From Telmatactis stephensoni (Eukaryota; Cnidaria; Anthozoa; Actiniaria; Isophelliidae): DNA of 64,000 bases. The translations under genes were made by a program, and so were the position numbers. The first letter of the stretch is position 1. Every line of letters begins with the position of its first letter. The DNA lies in contig JALIZF010000959.1 in the NCBI GenBank assembly GCA_029948255.1, positions 1 through 64,000 of the forward strand, given 5' to 3'. Below, piece after piece: positions 34,489-46,875 of the stretch. The notes below the pieces were generated by a model. The model did not search any database. It saw nothing but the letters and a program-made list of their open reading frames with translations, and was not told the origin of the DNA.

Positions 34489-34585
34489 CTTCATCGTTTT
34501 GTGGTTGTTTTGAAGCAGTCGAGCCTGTCGGTGCTTGAGTCCACAATCCAAGCATTATCATAGTCCACTTGTAGTAAACATACAT
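34489..34585 (-). CDS. Signal-peptide exon copy in S3, intact
   Basis: A 97-nt exon starts ATG at 34585 and reads MYVYYKWTMIMLGLWTQAP, then TGSTASKQ. It ends GAAG before GTAAAAG in phase 1, as in S1. It could be spliced to the large exon of gene copy 2 (28063), skipping the broken S2 exon. Otherwise it is an orphan exon. Confidence 0.45.
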
Positions 34586-36309
34586 TTCGATTTCCTCACT
34601 GATATATAAACTGCTACATTAATTACAAGCTCTTTGGCTGTTATGAGAACCGGGAAGTTGTAGGCTCTTAAAGAAAGTGAAATATCTAAATATTCCGCGT
34701 CTTCCACAAAATATCGCACAAAACAAGCGTTGGCGATGAAACGAATCCCAAAAACTGACTGATTGACTGGTGACTTTCGCTTGAACGAAAACTAAAACTG
34801 AAGTTATAAACCCTTTGCATAAAGCTACTAATAATATGCAGATACACCCTTCACCTCACTTTGGTTCAGTAAAACAAAAGAATCACCTAACCATGTCATT
34901 GTTTAGCTGCGCCAAAGTGAGGCAAGAGGTACATCTACATATAATTAGCAGTATTATGCAAAGGGTCAGTGAAGGCAAAGGAAAGCAGTCTGCTGAAATA
35001 TTTCTTTAAGAGCTCTTTGAGAGCAAACAAAAGCAAACAGTATAGTAATATATTGTAAGTCCCTAAATACATCCAATCTCAATAACGTTGTCCAGATCAA
35101 AAAGATATTTAGTCTATACCAATTATCACGTGCCTCATTAAATATTCGTTTCTAGCTTGAAATATAGTTTGTTTACGGGGAATTCACAGCTTTACAGGGC
35201 TAATGAAAACGAAAATCGATGCCGACTCTTTGTGAATGCACTAGAATGATAAATATTTAATGAGACACGTGTAACTGGAATAGTCTAAATGCCCTATTTT
35301 CTGGACAACGTCAATGAGATTGGCTGTATATACTATTCTACCCATTCGTTGACCGGAATAGTTCAATTAACCCGCTGGGCGAGTGAACGACCATAGGGGT
35401 GAGAGAAAGATTAACGGCTGGTACTCGAGGTATACCGATGGAGGTCGGGTTTTCTTCGAGTACGATTTCCGAGTTACAAAGCTCGAGTTACGCGCTCAGA
35501 CACATCCCATTTTGCTGTGACAACGTCCACTTTGACTTTTAGTGTGCGTAACTTGACGAAATCCTTATTACCGTAAGGCGATTTGTGACAAATAAGCTCA
35601 GTAAAACTCTAATAAAACAAAAACAAAACAAATAATAAAAATGATAAAAATCAAAATCAAATATAACTCGATCATCTCTGAAACATTCTCAAATATGACG
35701 TGCTACAGTTTTATTGTGGCGTAACACAAAACTTAGCAGGTTTTACTAAATGCTGTACTAACGGTCAAATATAATAATTAGACTAATTAGTGTACTTGTC
35801 TAGAGCGTTTTACAATTACAATCTTTTTATAATTGTTTCAGTTTCATCTTTACTTCATAACTGCGATACACGCCGCCATTTTTACTGGCCATGCATGTTT
35901 TAGAGATTTTGTTACGAGAGAGAAATGATCACAATAAAGGCAGCAACCAGGGCAGCAACAACTTCTAGACTGATTGAATACTAAAGTCGCATTCTTCGCT
36001 CCTTTGTATCAACTAGAAGTGTGTGAGCGCTTCTATTACCACAGGAAACCCAAGGAGTGAACAGAGTTCAAATTGTGTAGAGCAAGTATAAGAGTACACT
36101 GATTCAATAAGCCGTAGTTTTGGCTCCTTTGTATCGAATAGTAACACATCTTCACTGCATACTCATTAATTCATCGCATTAGTTGAGTTATGGGAAGAGT
36201 CTGCTCCTGCCCTCACCCCTGTGATATGTATGCTAAAACAACGAAACCACCCAGCCGACACCAGGCACGAGAAAAAACTTTGTTAACTGAGAAAATTGAT
36301 TATTATATT

Positions 36310-37407
36310 CAGGGGCGGATCTAGCATTTTGACCGAGTAGTTTCCAACTCGACCGAAACTTGATATCATTAAATCCTATGATACCATTTACACTTTGCAT
36401 ATTTTGAGCATTAGCATCTATAATAAACACATTAATACAATTTTCAAAATCTGACATGAGAACTCTTGAGAACTCAAAGCACTCAAGCGGGTTTTGCCAA
36501 ATTAGCTTTTGTCAATATTACTGAAAATCAAGAATACGAATATCTCTATTACCGAAATTATATTTCACTGTTACAGATCGCTCTAGGATTTTAGAGATCT
36601 TTATGAGTATATTTTGTGGTTGGTTCTTTGAAGCGGGGGAAGCAAGAAACCAAATTCCAACGGACTGTTTGAAGGTCAGAGTTCGCGTAATTATAAACAT
36701 TTCAGTAAAACTACTCATATAAAACATCAGCTATCCGTATAAATTATAGCTTACCGAGGAAACTGTTAGCTCAAGCGTAAACTTAGAGCTTAATGTCTGC
36801 CTAATTTCCTTGTTTACGTTGAATTTCAATCGCAGCAGTTCCACAATTGAAGAATAAAGTTCGCTCATGCATTAAATTTTCTTCGTTGCGAGTTCGAAGC
36901 ACTCTGATACAACAGAGAACCTCACCAGGGTAGGCTGGCCCTTTTATACTTTTGTCGGTAGTTTCTGGACTAGTTTACGCCAATTTTAGCCAATCAGGAT
37001 CAAGTTGGAATGGTAAATTTGTGCTTGGTTTGACTGTGGGTTTTCCTGTGTGAATCACTTGTGGGGTGTTTTACTTCCTGTGAATCACTTCGGAAACTAC
37101 TGGCGGGGTGTTTTATTTCCGGTGCAGTAGTTCACACAGGGATACCAAACTGTGAACTAACACGTTGTGATAGCTAGAAATTCCTGTGGGACCCCTCCCT
37201 CAACAAAACTTGAAAAGGCTACAAAAATAGCCTGGGAACATGTGGGTTTCCTGTGGAAATAATTCAAAATGGCGTCCAAATAAAGGTAAAATACGATTTA
37301 ACTTGTTCCATTTGTATTATTTCTTTTTATTATCTCAATAATTCTTTTTTCTGGGAAAAATCTCAGTAGTTTCCGGAAACTAAGTGAACTACTCTAGATC
37401 CGCCCGT
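36310..37407. mobile_element. hAT-like element remnant
   Basis: CAGGGGCGGATCTAG at the left and CTAGATCCGCCCGTG at the right are near-perfect inverted termini of hAT type (CAGGG start). An additional GTAGTTTCC motif is repeated inside in both orientations. The 8-bp flanks do not match each other, and the right flank does not continue the S3/S5 homology, so one side has been rearranged. There is no transposase. Confidence 0.65.
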
Positions 37408-39500
37408 GCGTTTGAATTGGAGTGGAAAAACGTGCAGCATTGCTTTTCAAGTAACTCGTCTCGCAGCAATGTTGGGAGACAAGTTGAGTGATTTTTGTTG
37501 CTCGTATTACCGTATACCTTAAAACCTTTAATCTGGAAACGTTTTGATGACATCTTTGCATGCAGTATGGACCATAAATTTCCCAAGCTGAAATCAACGA
37601 ATTTGTTAATCTCACTACCACATTCCATACAACAATTAAATTTACCAGCGAACTGTTATCAAAGGGAGATAGCAGAGTGTACACCCATTTCACTTAAACA
37701 CACCCCTTCGATCTTAAAAGGGTTTTATTAAAGGAGAAGCATTACGACTTCATAGAAGTTCTCAGATAGAGAGAACTTCGAAGCCCGAAAAAGAGATTTT
37801 CAATCTCGACTTCTTCGGTGAGGCTACTACCCGAAGGACTCAGTCATTAATGTTCTTTCTACTGTTGATCAGTCCGACGGCACGAGACAGTCAGCACTGC
37901 ACTGGAAAACAAAGTCAAAACATCGAAAATGGCCGTTGGATGGCAAGAGCTTGCCATCCAATTCATTTTTCCAAATGAATCTTAAGAAAATATCCAATCT
38001 TAAATATATACTGTCATTTCTGCTGTATTACATCTTATACGCTGAAACTTTACACTTTTACTAATCACTACCTACAACCCAGCTACGCCTAGTCTAAAGA
38101 AAATTCTCTTGAAACATTGGTATTTATTGTCTTAAACCGAAAACCTGGAAAGGATTTATTCAGATCCTCCAATAGTGTCTTACAGGAACGATAAATCTCT
38201 CAAAGGCCTTCCACTTAAGACTAACCAGCCCTTTTTGAAAACGGCGAATGTAGAAGGTGAAGGCAGTGCCATATTTATTACAAATTGTACGAACCATACA
38301 CATTTAAGGCGCTGTTACACGCTGAAACTTTTATCGATCTGAAACTTGTGTTGATCGTCGATGCAAGACGAGTTTCGCTAGGGGTGTTACATGCTGAAAT
38401 TAATTTCGTCCTGAAACTTGTTGGAGACACAAGTTTCTGTTGCAGAAGTAGAAAGTAGTTCTACTTTTCGTGCGGAAACCGACCCTGAATGACCATGTTA
38501 CACGGTGCAATGCGTTGTGAAAATTGTCTCTCAACTGCGATTGAGGCAAGGTGATTGTAAAAATGAGCTAAAAGGAAGCTGTTTCTGAGTCCTTTAATCG
38601 GGATTTTTGCGGAAATTTTGATCTCTGAGTCCATATTTTTGGAAAATTTTGATCCCTAATCCTTGGTGCAAAAAACTGAGCTGATCCCTGATCCTGACCC
38701 AATGTTTCTGATCCTTGATCCCATGCACCCATTTGATCCCTGAGGCCTGGCCTCTGATTTCTGATCCTGGCCATAATTTGGGGCTTGATCCCTGATCCCA
38801 TATACCATGTTACGAGCCTGAAATAAACTAAATGCTTGGTGCGTAAAAGTTCAAGCGCGTTTTATTCGAAAACGCTTCCATAGAACTTCATCTGGATTCT
38901 ATGAACCAATAAACGCGCGCGCGGTTTTGTACAAAACTCTATTTTGTCTAAAAATTTCATGTTTGTTAAATAGTAAATAGCAATGCCGTCACTATAAATT
39001 ATTGGTAGCTCGCGAGAGCAACAATCATAAACCGAAGGTAGCCCAAACAGCAAGCATTTTATTAGAAATTATAGGCGTTTACGAAAAAAATACGATTTTT
39101 CGAAGTTCAAAAAATCTTACATTTTTATTTTCGAATATTTTACAAATAAAATTATTATATTCTCTAGCATTTTAAAAAGTGAAAAGTTACTTTTTCTGAT
39201 TCGAAGACGTCATGATGACGTGGTTGATGCCATCGCTTCCCGACTCAACTCCAATTTCGTACCCAGAGCCTGTGTTCCTGACTCAACTCATTCTCAGATT
39301 GTTTGCCAGTTGCCATGGAAACTATTAATTTTGTCGGTTGCCAGGGAAACTGGCAAAATAAATAGTTCCCAACCATTTAAAATACGAGGCTAGTTTGCTT
39401 TTCATCTCTGGTAAAATTTATGAAATAAAATATAAGCCATATTACATTTATTGCGGTATCCGCGTTTTCATTGCGTTTTCACAATGCCGCTGAGATATCC
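37408..39500. other. Non-coding region with low-complexity GATCCCTGATCC repeats
   Basis: From about 38590 to 38800 the motif TGATCCCTGATCC and variants recur in a decayed, irregular array. The word GTTACACGCTGAAAC with related variants recurs between 38310 and 38510. I see no coding exon. Confidence 0.5.
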
Positions 39501-39751
39501 CGGATGTATCACTTTGTAAGCTCTTAACATTTTATGTGCGGAAGTATTGAAAAATATGAAAAAGAAAAAATATCGTATGTAAATTTCTTAGTTCTGACCG
39601 AGCTTCCTGTGGTTTGACTTTCCGGAATTTTCTTCTTTCGAGAACCATGGTAACGGGACTTCCCAGAAATGACTGTAATTGCACCATCATGGATTTCGGG
39701 ACAAATTCCGATGAAATAGTGTATTGGCACCCTTGAAAAAAATTCACAGAA

Positions 39752-40094
39752 ATGGCCGATCTCGATTTCAGGGAAGTCTTAGTAGAGATTGCTCGGGAGC
39801 TTACGCGGGAAGAGTTGGACACAATAAAGTTCTTGTGTGCAAATAAGCTTCCAGACGCCAGCCCTGTCTCTGATCCGAACATCGCTGTTTACTCGGAAGC
39901 GTTTATCTTCTTTTGTGATCTGGAGAAACATGAACTACTGAGTGATGGGAATTTCGACTTGTTAAAACGTCTGCTGGTGAAGGTGCGAAGACACGATCTT
40001 GCATCAAAACTGGAGAACTTTCTGTCCCACTCAAACACTTTTAGTTCGGCCGATGCAGCTCATCCAACGGTAACGGAAAATCAGCCAAGCGAAG
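39752..40094 (+). CDS. Death-effector-domain protein, first exon
   Basis: The ATG at 39752 is in a good context (AGAAATGG). The frame begins MADLDFREVLVEIARELT and continues EELDTIKFLCANKLP, then LLSDGNFDLLKRLLVKVRRH and SKLENFL. This is the six-helix pattern of a death effector domain (about residues 5-90), as in FADD and initiator caspase prodomains, which assemble death-signalling complexes. A likely donor AAG/GTTTGT follows at 40094-40096 in phase 1. The open frame runs on to 40195, but that part looks intronic. No downstream exon (death domain or caspase) is recognised in the window, so FADD-like versus caspase-8-like cannot be decided. Confidence 0.65.
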
Positions 40095-41810
40095 GTTTGT
40101 CTATGACTAGTAGGGCTTCATGGTTTTCTTGGCATATAGGGGTAAAAAGTGTTATCATCGTTTGTGAAGAAAGAGCCACTAAAATTTATTTATAGCAAGA
40201 TAAAATAAAAAGTCTACGAATCCAAAGTTTCAGTCCATTCGTGGACAAAAGATTTGTCAAGATAATTAATTCATGAGGTCTGTAATCAGGTGGGAGAACG
40301 ATGACACAACTAGTTAGACAAGCCCTACTGCCATTATCAGTGCAAAAATTGCAATTCTGTCAGTAGCTATCTATATAATCTCTAGCTCTAGAACAGAAAC
40401 AATGTTCCAAAGTCCTCAACAGATATTTTGTGGGCGGAATGACTTGACAACGCCCAACGCCCAACTTGACTGTAACCAAACTTAAGTTGTATTTTAACCA
40501 CTTGTTTAAGTGATGATTTCCATTTACTAGATAAACGACATTATTTTGAAATATCCTGCAAATAGAAGCATTTATCCAAACCATAACGTACATATTTCGA
40601 GTGTAATTAGAATATCTGAACCATGTTTCGGGGAATTGGACAGCAAAACGGTTGACAAGGACGCCAACTCACACGAACTCAAGACTCGATCATTTCTGGT
40701 CTTATTTGATTATTCTAGTAGTAAACAAAACCGTTTTTTCAACATTGTCACTTTCAACTACTCCATATAACACAGTATTTACAAATAAACTATCGTCGGG
40801 CGTATCGACGGCTAAATATCGGACGAAACGACCTAAACTCCGGGCGGAGTGGCTTCGGGCTGAATGACTCTGGCGGAACAACCGGTACCCTTGAAATCTG
40901 CTTGTTTACATGTAAAACTTTCATGTCAATCTATTGCTGACAAGACCATTTGGTAATATTCTGATCTATACAATTAGTTACTCCTGATAAAACTTGAATG
41001 ATATTTTTTTTAGATATTCCAATAGTACATTTCCAAGAAATAACTAAGAGCTCACGGCAACTGATGGCGTGACCTCACTGCACGAGCGCTTTGCAAAAGT
41101 CACACTAGTATTTTCACTTTAGATGCTGTTCAGAGTGCACGCTATGTATCCGTGAAATAAAACTTAACATCAATGTAACATGTATTGTCTAATTACACTA
41201 TTTTGTACCGACAAACTAGCTTAGTATAGTGGATAGCACTGAAGAAGAACAGTGCAAATAGCCGTATTTGTGTTTCTGTGTGTAGTTCATGCCTCAATGA
41301 ATTCTTAGTTTAAATAGTTGATAATTAACTATTCCGGAGCAGAAAAACAAAAGAAATGGTTGGCACTTGCCACGCTTAAGCGTCTATTGTTTATCGATTC
41401 AGTCACCTGCCAAAGAATTTTAAGGACGAACAAAATTTTAGTTAACAAAATTTTTGTTAAGAATAGACCATTTCCGTTCAAGCGAACTACTTACTGTACA
41501 AAGGGAAGTCAAGATGAACCCAATCAAGTTTATGAAAAAGCTCTTTATTTCCACGTATGCTGTCAGTGGAGGTGTACAAACAACTCCATGAACTCGACAT
41601 TAAACACTGCAGCTGCGGTTGTTAAGTCAAAACCAGTAACGTGATATGCTTGATGCTAACCGAGGACGAAAAAATCGAACTTCACTTTGATGAATCGAAG
41701 CCCTTCGAAATGTGAACGTGGTTAAAGTGATTGAACGAGTGATGGATAATATGAAACCATTTGAAATCACAATCGAAACAGAGGCTGAACTTTACAGTTG
41801 GACAGAAAGC
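40095..41810. other. Region downstream of the DED exon; no exon recognised
   Basis: This may be intron of the DED gene. Several short open frames exist without recognisable domains. Confidence 0.35.
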
Positions 41811-41813
41811 TAA

Positions 41814-43153
41814 GGGACCGTTCATTATTTATGGCAGGGGGGGGGGATGTGTGATTAATTACCAAAGAACCAAAATTTTTTTAAACGCCCCCCTGACAAA
41901 AAAAAAATTTTTAAGGACCCCCCTTCATTCTAAAGAAAATTATTTCAATACCCCTCCCCCCCTCCCTACAACGAAAAATATATAAATATTAAAATAGAAT
42001 AAATAAAATGTAAAATTTATTAACAAATTCCCCAAAAGTGTTAAAAATATAATTACATGAATATAAAATATAGATATTAAAATATAAATAATAAACAGAA
42101 TAAACAGAGCTTTAAATCTACAACTTGCGTGGTTTTGCTTCACATTATTCTACATATAAATATAAATTAATATAAATCGTAAAACCCAATAAAAGGGTTA
42201 AAAATATATTTTTTTTATGCACAATAAAAAAATTAATTATTCCTATTATAAATAATTTACATTCAAACATTAAAAAAAAACATTCCTCCATGTGCCAGCC
42301 ACTCTTCCACTGCGTGTTGTGGTAATAGCCTGAAAATTGTCATTTGTGTCACTTGAATGAAACTGACCAAGTTTTGTTGCAAAAACACAAAAAAGAAATC
42401 CTATTTTCAACCTTTTTTGAATTGGGATCCCTATTGTAATATGGCAAACCTTACTGTTTTCTTGCACATGTCAGTAAAGTTGCTCAGTCAGTAAAGTTCT
42501 ACAAATCATAGTGTGTCCATTATTATTGCTATTTGGTTTTTGTGAAACAACGTTTTTTTGGAGTCAGTTTATTAGAAACTGTTTGTTGTTGTTTGTCGTT
42601 GACCTTGAAAATTAAATAAATAATCTTTATATTAGTTCTTATTTGTATTAACAATTATGTACAAACCATGTTTATTGATTTTAGTGATAAATTAAGTTTC
42701 AACCTAAAAAACAATAAAGTTGATGATGGCTCTTGATGCAACACATCATGGCCTCTGGCATCACTCTTTCATTGATGTTGTTAGATTTCATTTCTGATGC
42801 TCTTGAAGAGACATAGACAAGTTGAAAGCAATTCAAAACAGTAGAGTGCATTTCATATAACCGTGAAACAGTTTGCTAACAAAATAGTGCCAAATCCTCT
42901 GTCTTCTATTGTTAATTTAGTACAATTTTGTGCAATTCCTTACAAAATGTTTCACGGTTTTATGAAATGCACTCAAACAGAAATTGAAATTTGTTGTATG
43001 GTATATTTGTTACCTTATCTGTCTTATGAAATTTCTATACCCCCCCTGATAGCCAAGAAATTATTTCAATACCCCCTTTTCAGACTTGGAAAAAATTCAA
43101 GGCCCCCATTTTATCACCCATCCTCCCCCCTCCCATAAATAATGAACGGTCCC
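41814..43153. mobile_element. 1.34-kb PIF/Harbinger-like element
   Basis: The termini GGGACCGTTCATTATTTATG are inverted, followed by G/C runs, as in 7600-8836. The flanks are TAA (41811-41813) and TTA (43154-43156), so a TWA target with one change. The interior is AT-rich with no transposase. The right end abuts the foldback element at 43154. Confidence 0.75.
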
Positions 43154-44275
43154 TTAGGAGTCTAGCAAAAAGACTAAAAACACACACGAGTGATTTTAGA
43201 ATGTTAATCGAAGACGGCGGACATAAGAAAGAATTTCAGTGCTCGTTAAAACAGATTCGTGAATACTAAAAGCCCGGTAAAATATGTCATAGTGACACTG
43301 TAATAGATGGCTTTATGTTCTGGTAAGGCTCTGTTATGATTTTGACTCCTGAGTATTTTGCAAGACAGTAATGAAACTGCGCTGGCGTACAACTCGCTTT
43401 TCATTAGTCGCTACAGCGAATCGCCCCTATTGATAATGTATAGCCAACAAGAATTTTATGATTCCTGCACTTTTGAAAACGACGAATAATTCGTCTTTCA
43501 CTAGTCTCCCAGCGAATTTAAAATTCAAAAGGACTTCCGGTTTTCTCTACTGATGTTATGGTATAACTTCGCACCATACATTGGACTTGAGAGATTCACG
43601 TCTATTGTTAGCTAATATCCTGCAAGTCTAATCACATCCGAACAATAGTCTCCTCACATCCGCCTTTGTGAGCTATTGTCTCGACTATGATAAGGCTGTA
43701 GACTGATTTCATTGGTTCTCTATGTTCCGCGTTAGTGCATAAATAACGGCGAACTCATCGCAGTCTTCAGTCATCGGCTCCTCGCGAGCAACTCAACCAG
43801 CAACTGACGAAGGACCTGTCGTTCACAGTCCGAAACCGGTCTTGCATTAGCAACAGTTCTTCACGAACTGACAAGATGACTACACATATCCAAATCGCAG
43901 CCTCACTCTGCTAGCTTTAAGCCAGCCAGCTGTTCAACTTCCTGTAAATAAGGATAGTAGTGTCGACATTAAAGATTTTCTGACTTTGATGCCTCAAATG
44001 CCTCGTCTTCAGACTCCACCTCGCTATCTATTAGCAAACCACGCCAGCGCAGTTTCATTACTGTCTTGCAAAATACTCAGGAGTCAAAATCATAACAGAG
44101 CCTTACCAGAACATAAAGCCATCTATTACAGTGTCACTATGACATATTTTACCGGGCTTTTAGTATTCACGAATCTGTTTTAACGAGCACTGAAATTCTT
44201 TCTTATGTCCGCCGTCTTCGATTAACATTCTAAAATCACTCGTGTGTGTTTTTAGTCTTTTTGCTAGACTCCTAA
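43154..44275. mobile_element. Foldback element with 235-bp near-identical arms
   Basis: The left arm 43154-43388 and right arm 44041-44275 are reverse complements over their full length, from TTAGGAGTCTAGCAAAAAG to GAAACTGCGCTGGCGT, with no difference I could find by eye. The spacer is 652 bp. Arm identity implies recent formation or gene conversion. The spacer carries a hammerhead-ribozyme-like motif and a GC-richer tract. Confidence 0.85.
43786..43862 (+). ncRNA. Hammerhead ribozyme candidate, type I with minimal stem III (Penelope/retrozyme-like)
   Basis: The core is complete in order. Box CTGACGA is at 43804-43810. Stem II is GGAC...GTCC with an inner TGT/ACA and a CGTTC loop (43812-43831). 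GAAA follows at 43832-43835. The minimal stem III is ACC/GGT with no loop (43835-43840), then the cleavage C at 43841. Stem I pairs GCAA (43800-43803) with TTGC (43842-43845), and more distally GAGCAACT (43786-43793) pairs with AGTTCTTC (43855-43862) across an internal loop. One extra A (43811) precedes stem II. A loopless stem III is known from Penelope-like elements and retrozymes, which cleave as dimers. No activity is shown. Confidence 0.6.
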
Positions 44276-45436
44276 GAATGCCGTATTTGCTGACACAGAA
44301 TCTAAATAGCAGCCAACAACTGGCTCAAAAACACCTATCCGGCCATAACACGCAACTAGTTATGGGCAACCGGTCAGCTTGAAAACGAACATCTTTGGAG
44401 ATACCCGGCAAAACCTTTTCCTGTTTTTCAAAAACGACGGTTAATACATTGCAGTACAATATCCTTTATTTACATCAGCGGCACTCCACCAGCTAGTGAT
44501 CTACAACAGCATTAGCGCAGTAAAGTTTACCAATATACACATATCCGAATAACCATATTCCGAAGAGTTTGTAGCCTGTGACTGGTCTCGCACATATTAT
44601 ATTTACTTCGAGAAAAAGAGAAAATCTGGAAGCTCTTCTGATCAGCAAGCTGAACTTGCTTCACGACATGTAAACTAAATAAACAGTAACTTATAGGTTT
44701 GGATGTTGTCGTTTTACTTTAGGATTGTAAAGGACAATAGGATGAATGACTTTTTTTTAATCATCAAACTAAATTTGCTTCACGACATGTAATTATCATA
44801 GTTTTATCTGTATTTTTGCAATAAACTTTATGTTGTTGAAAGTATTTCATGTGGAACGTTTTGTGTCTAGAACTTATGCAAATTCGCGATCAGTTCTGCT
44901 TCGTTTGTTTATTCAAAGCTTTTGCATTGTGTACATTAATCCAAGCGTCTTGTCATGAAGGCCTTTTCGTTGGTCGATTTTACATCCTTTTAGATCATTA
45001 TTTTGTCTCTTCTCAATACATTCGGATCACTTTAACTGTATCTTTGATTACTTGGTACATGTCTGACGATAATGCTGGGTTTCTTTCCGTCTAGCTGTAT
45101 TAAACGCGTTAGTGTTTTTGACTTGTTTAATATCGCACACTTAAGCTTCCACTGCATACGTGGAAATAAAGAGCTTTTTCATAAATTTGACTGGGTTCAT
45201 CTTGTATCCAGTAGATTAATGACATTAATGGTTGAAGTGTTCAACTGATTTGTGCGAAAACCCTAAGCCCTCGGTCTATAAGACGGTTGTCCTGCAAGCG
45301 GATCGCCGGCGCGTGACTCCCTGGTCGCCGTTGCGTGACTTCCCTTGCAACGGCGCGTCACCTCCAATCTATCGGGGCGTGACTCCCCCCTAGCACCGGC
45401 GGGCGCCGCCTTGCACCGGGCGCAAAACTCTTACTT
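44276..45436. other. Intergenic stretch with a local GC-rich patch at 45290-45425
   Basis: Mostly AT-rich without a recognisable gene. At 45290-45425 the sequence becomes GC-rich with repeats of GCGTGACTCCC and a hairpin-like GCCGTTGCGTGAC / GCAACGGCGCGTCAC. It ends at the left border of module S4. Confidence 0.45.
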
Positions 45437-45549
45437 TCCTACTACTTGGTAGATTGTGGGCGGGTCAACTGTGCTGGGAACTGAATACAATTTTCTCTCA
45501 AAGCAATACTTGTTTTTCGAAAACCTTCAATAGAAAGCGTTTCTTTTGC

Positions 45550-45653
45550 CTTCATCGTTTCGTGGTTGTTTTGAACTGCTGTCGAGCCTGTCGGTGTTTG
45601 AGTCCACAATGCAAGCATTATCATAGTCCACTTGTAGTAAATTTAACATACAT
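45550..45653 (-). pseudogene. Signal-peptide exon copy in S4, broken
   Basis: The first ATG is out of frame because of inserted bases (TGTAGTAAATTTAACATACA on the plus strand). The S2-type 2-nt insertion is present and the donor has changed from GT to GC. Three independent lesions mark it as decayed. Confidence 0.55.
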
Positions 45654-46470
45654 TTTGATTTTTTTTCACTGGTAAACTGCTACATTAATTGCAAGCTTTT
45701 TGGCTGTTATTAGAAATTTGTAGGCTCTTAAAGAATGTGAAATATTCAAATGGCTTTATTCAAAGCGGGTCTATAACTTCAGTTTTGGTTTTCGTTCAAG
45801 CGAAAGTCACCAGCCATGATTTTTGAGATTCGTTTCATCGCCGACGCTTATTTTGTGCGATATTTCTTGGAAGACGGAATATATATTGTAAATCCCTAAA
45901 TACATCCAACTGATCTCATTAACGTTGTGCAGATCAGTAAAAATTGACGTTTAGACTTTTCTACCCATCCGTTGACCGGAATAGTTCAATTCACCCGATG
46001 CGCGAGTGAACGACCATAGGGGCGAGAGAAAGATTAACGGTTGGAACTAGAGGTATAGCGATCGAGGTCGGGTTTTCTTCGAGTACGATTTTTGTTTAAT
46101 TAAAAAAGGTATTGTGATAGTTGACGTCTAATAATGCATGACTGGTCAAAATGTTGTGAGGACAAAAATTACGCTACGAGACGAAGTCAGGTGACGTGAC
46201 TGGTGTTCTCAGCACCGTTCGATACTTCGATAACTTTACTCTTAAAAGTAGTTTTCACTAATACTAGGAGATAGTCACATTTTGACTTATTCTACGTATC
46301 TAGAATAAAGTGAATTGGAACGACAAAATTTAAGTACAAAGATGAAACTTCCTATTCAAAAAGATGTTTCATTCAGCACTTGCTTTGTAGATTGTGTGTC
46401 AACTGTGCTGGGAACTGAATACGATTTTCTTCTTTTTCGAAAAACAACGATTTGTAAGCGATTCTTTTAC

Positions 46471-46567
46471 CTTCATCGTTTTGTGGTTGTTTTGAAGCAG
46501 TCGAGCCTGTCGGTGCTTGAGTCCACAATCCAAGCATTATCATAGTCCACTTGTAGTAAATATACAT
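46471..46567 (-). CDS. Signal-peptide exon copy in S5, intact but orphan
   Basis: Nearly identical to the S3 exon. It is a 97-nt frame starting MYIYYKWTMIMLGLWTQAP, with GAAG before GTAAAAG in phase 1. The nearest large exon in the same orientation is 18.4 kb away (28063). Confidence 0.35.
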
Positions 46568-46875
46568 TTTGATTTCCTCACTGATATATAAACTGCTACA
46601 TTAATTACAAGTTCTTTGGCTGTTATGAGGAAGTTGTAGGCTCTTAAAGAAAGTGAAATATCTAAATATTCCGCGTCTTCCACAAAATATCGCACAAAAC
46701 AAGCGTTGGCGATGAAACGAATCCCAAAAACTGACTGATTGACTGGTGACTTTCGCTTGAACGAAAACTAAAACTGAAGTTATAAACCCTTTGCATAAAG
46801 CTACTAATAATATGCAGATACACCCTTCGCCTCACTTTGGCTCAGTAAAACAAAAGAATCACCTAACCATGTCAT

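Larger units (their letters stand above)
33405..36309. repeat. Module pair S2-S3 (segmental duplicate of 45437-48784)
   Basis: S2 and S3 are related to S1, and the pair as a unit is nearly identical to S4-S5. Differences are a 494-bp insertion in S5 (46876-47369) and small indels. The match ends at 36309, exactly where a hAT-like end (CAGGGGCGGATCTAG) begins. Confidence 0.85.

Noticed and set aside
36310..37407. Complete hAT insertion with 8-bp duplication
   Set aside because: The termini fit hAT, but the flanking 8-mers (ATTATATT and CGTTTGAA) do not match. It was kept only as a remnant.
41814..43153. LTR retrotransposon reading of the repeated ends
   Set aside because: The ends are inverted, not direct, with 3-bp flanks, so a DNA transposon fits better.
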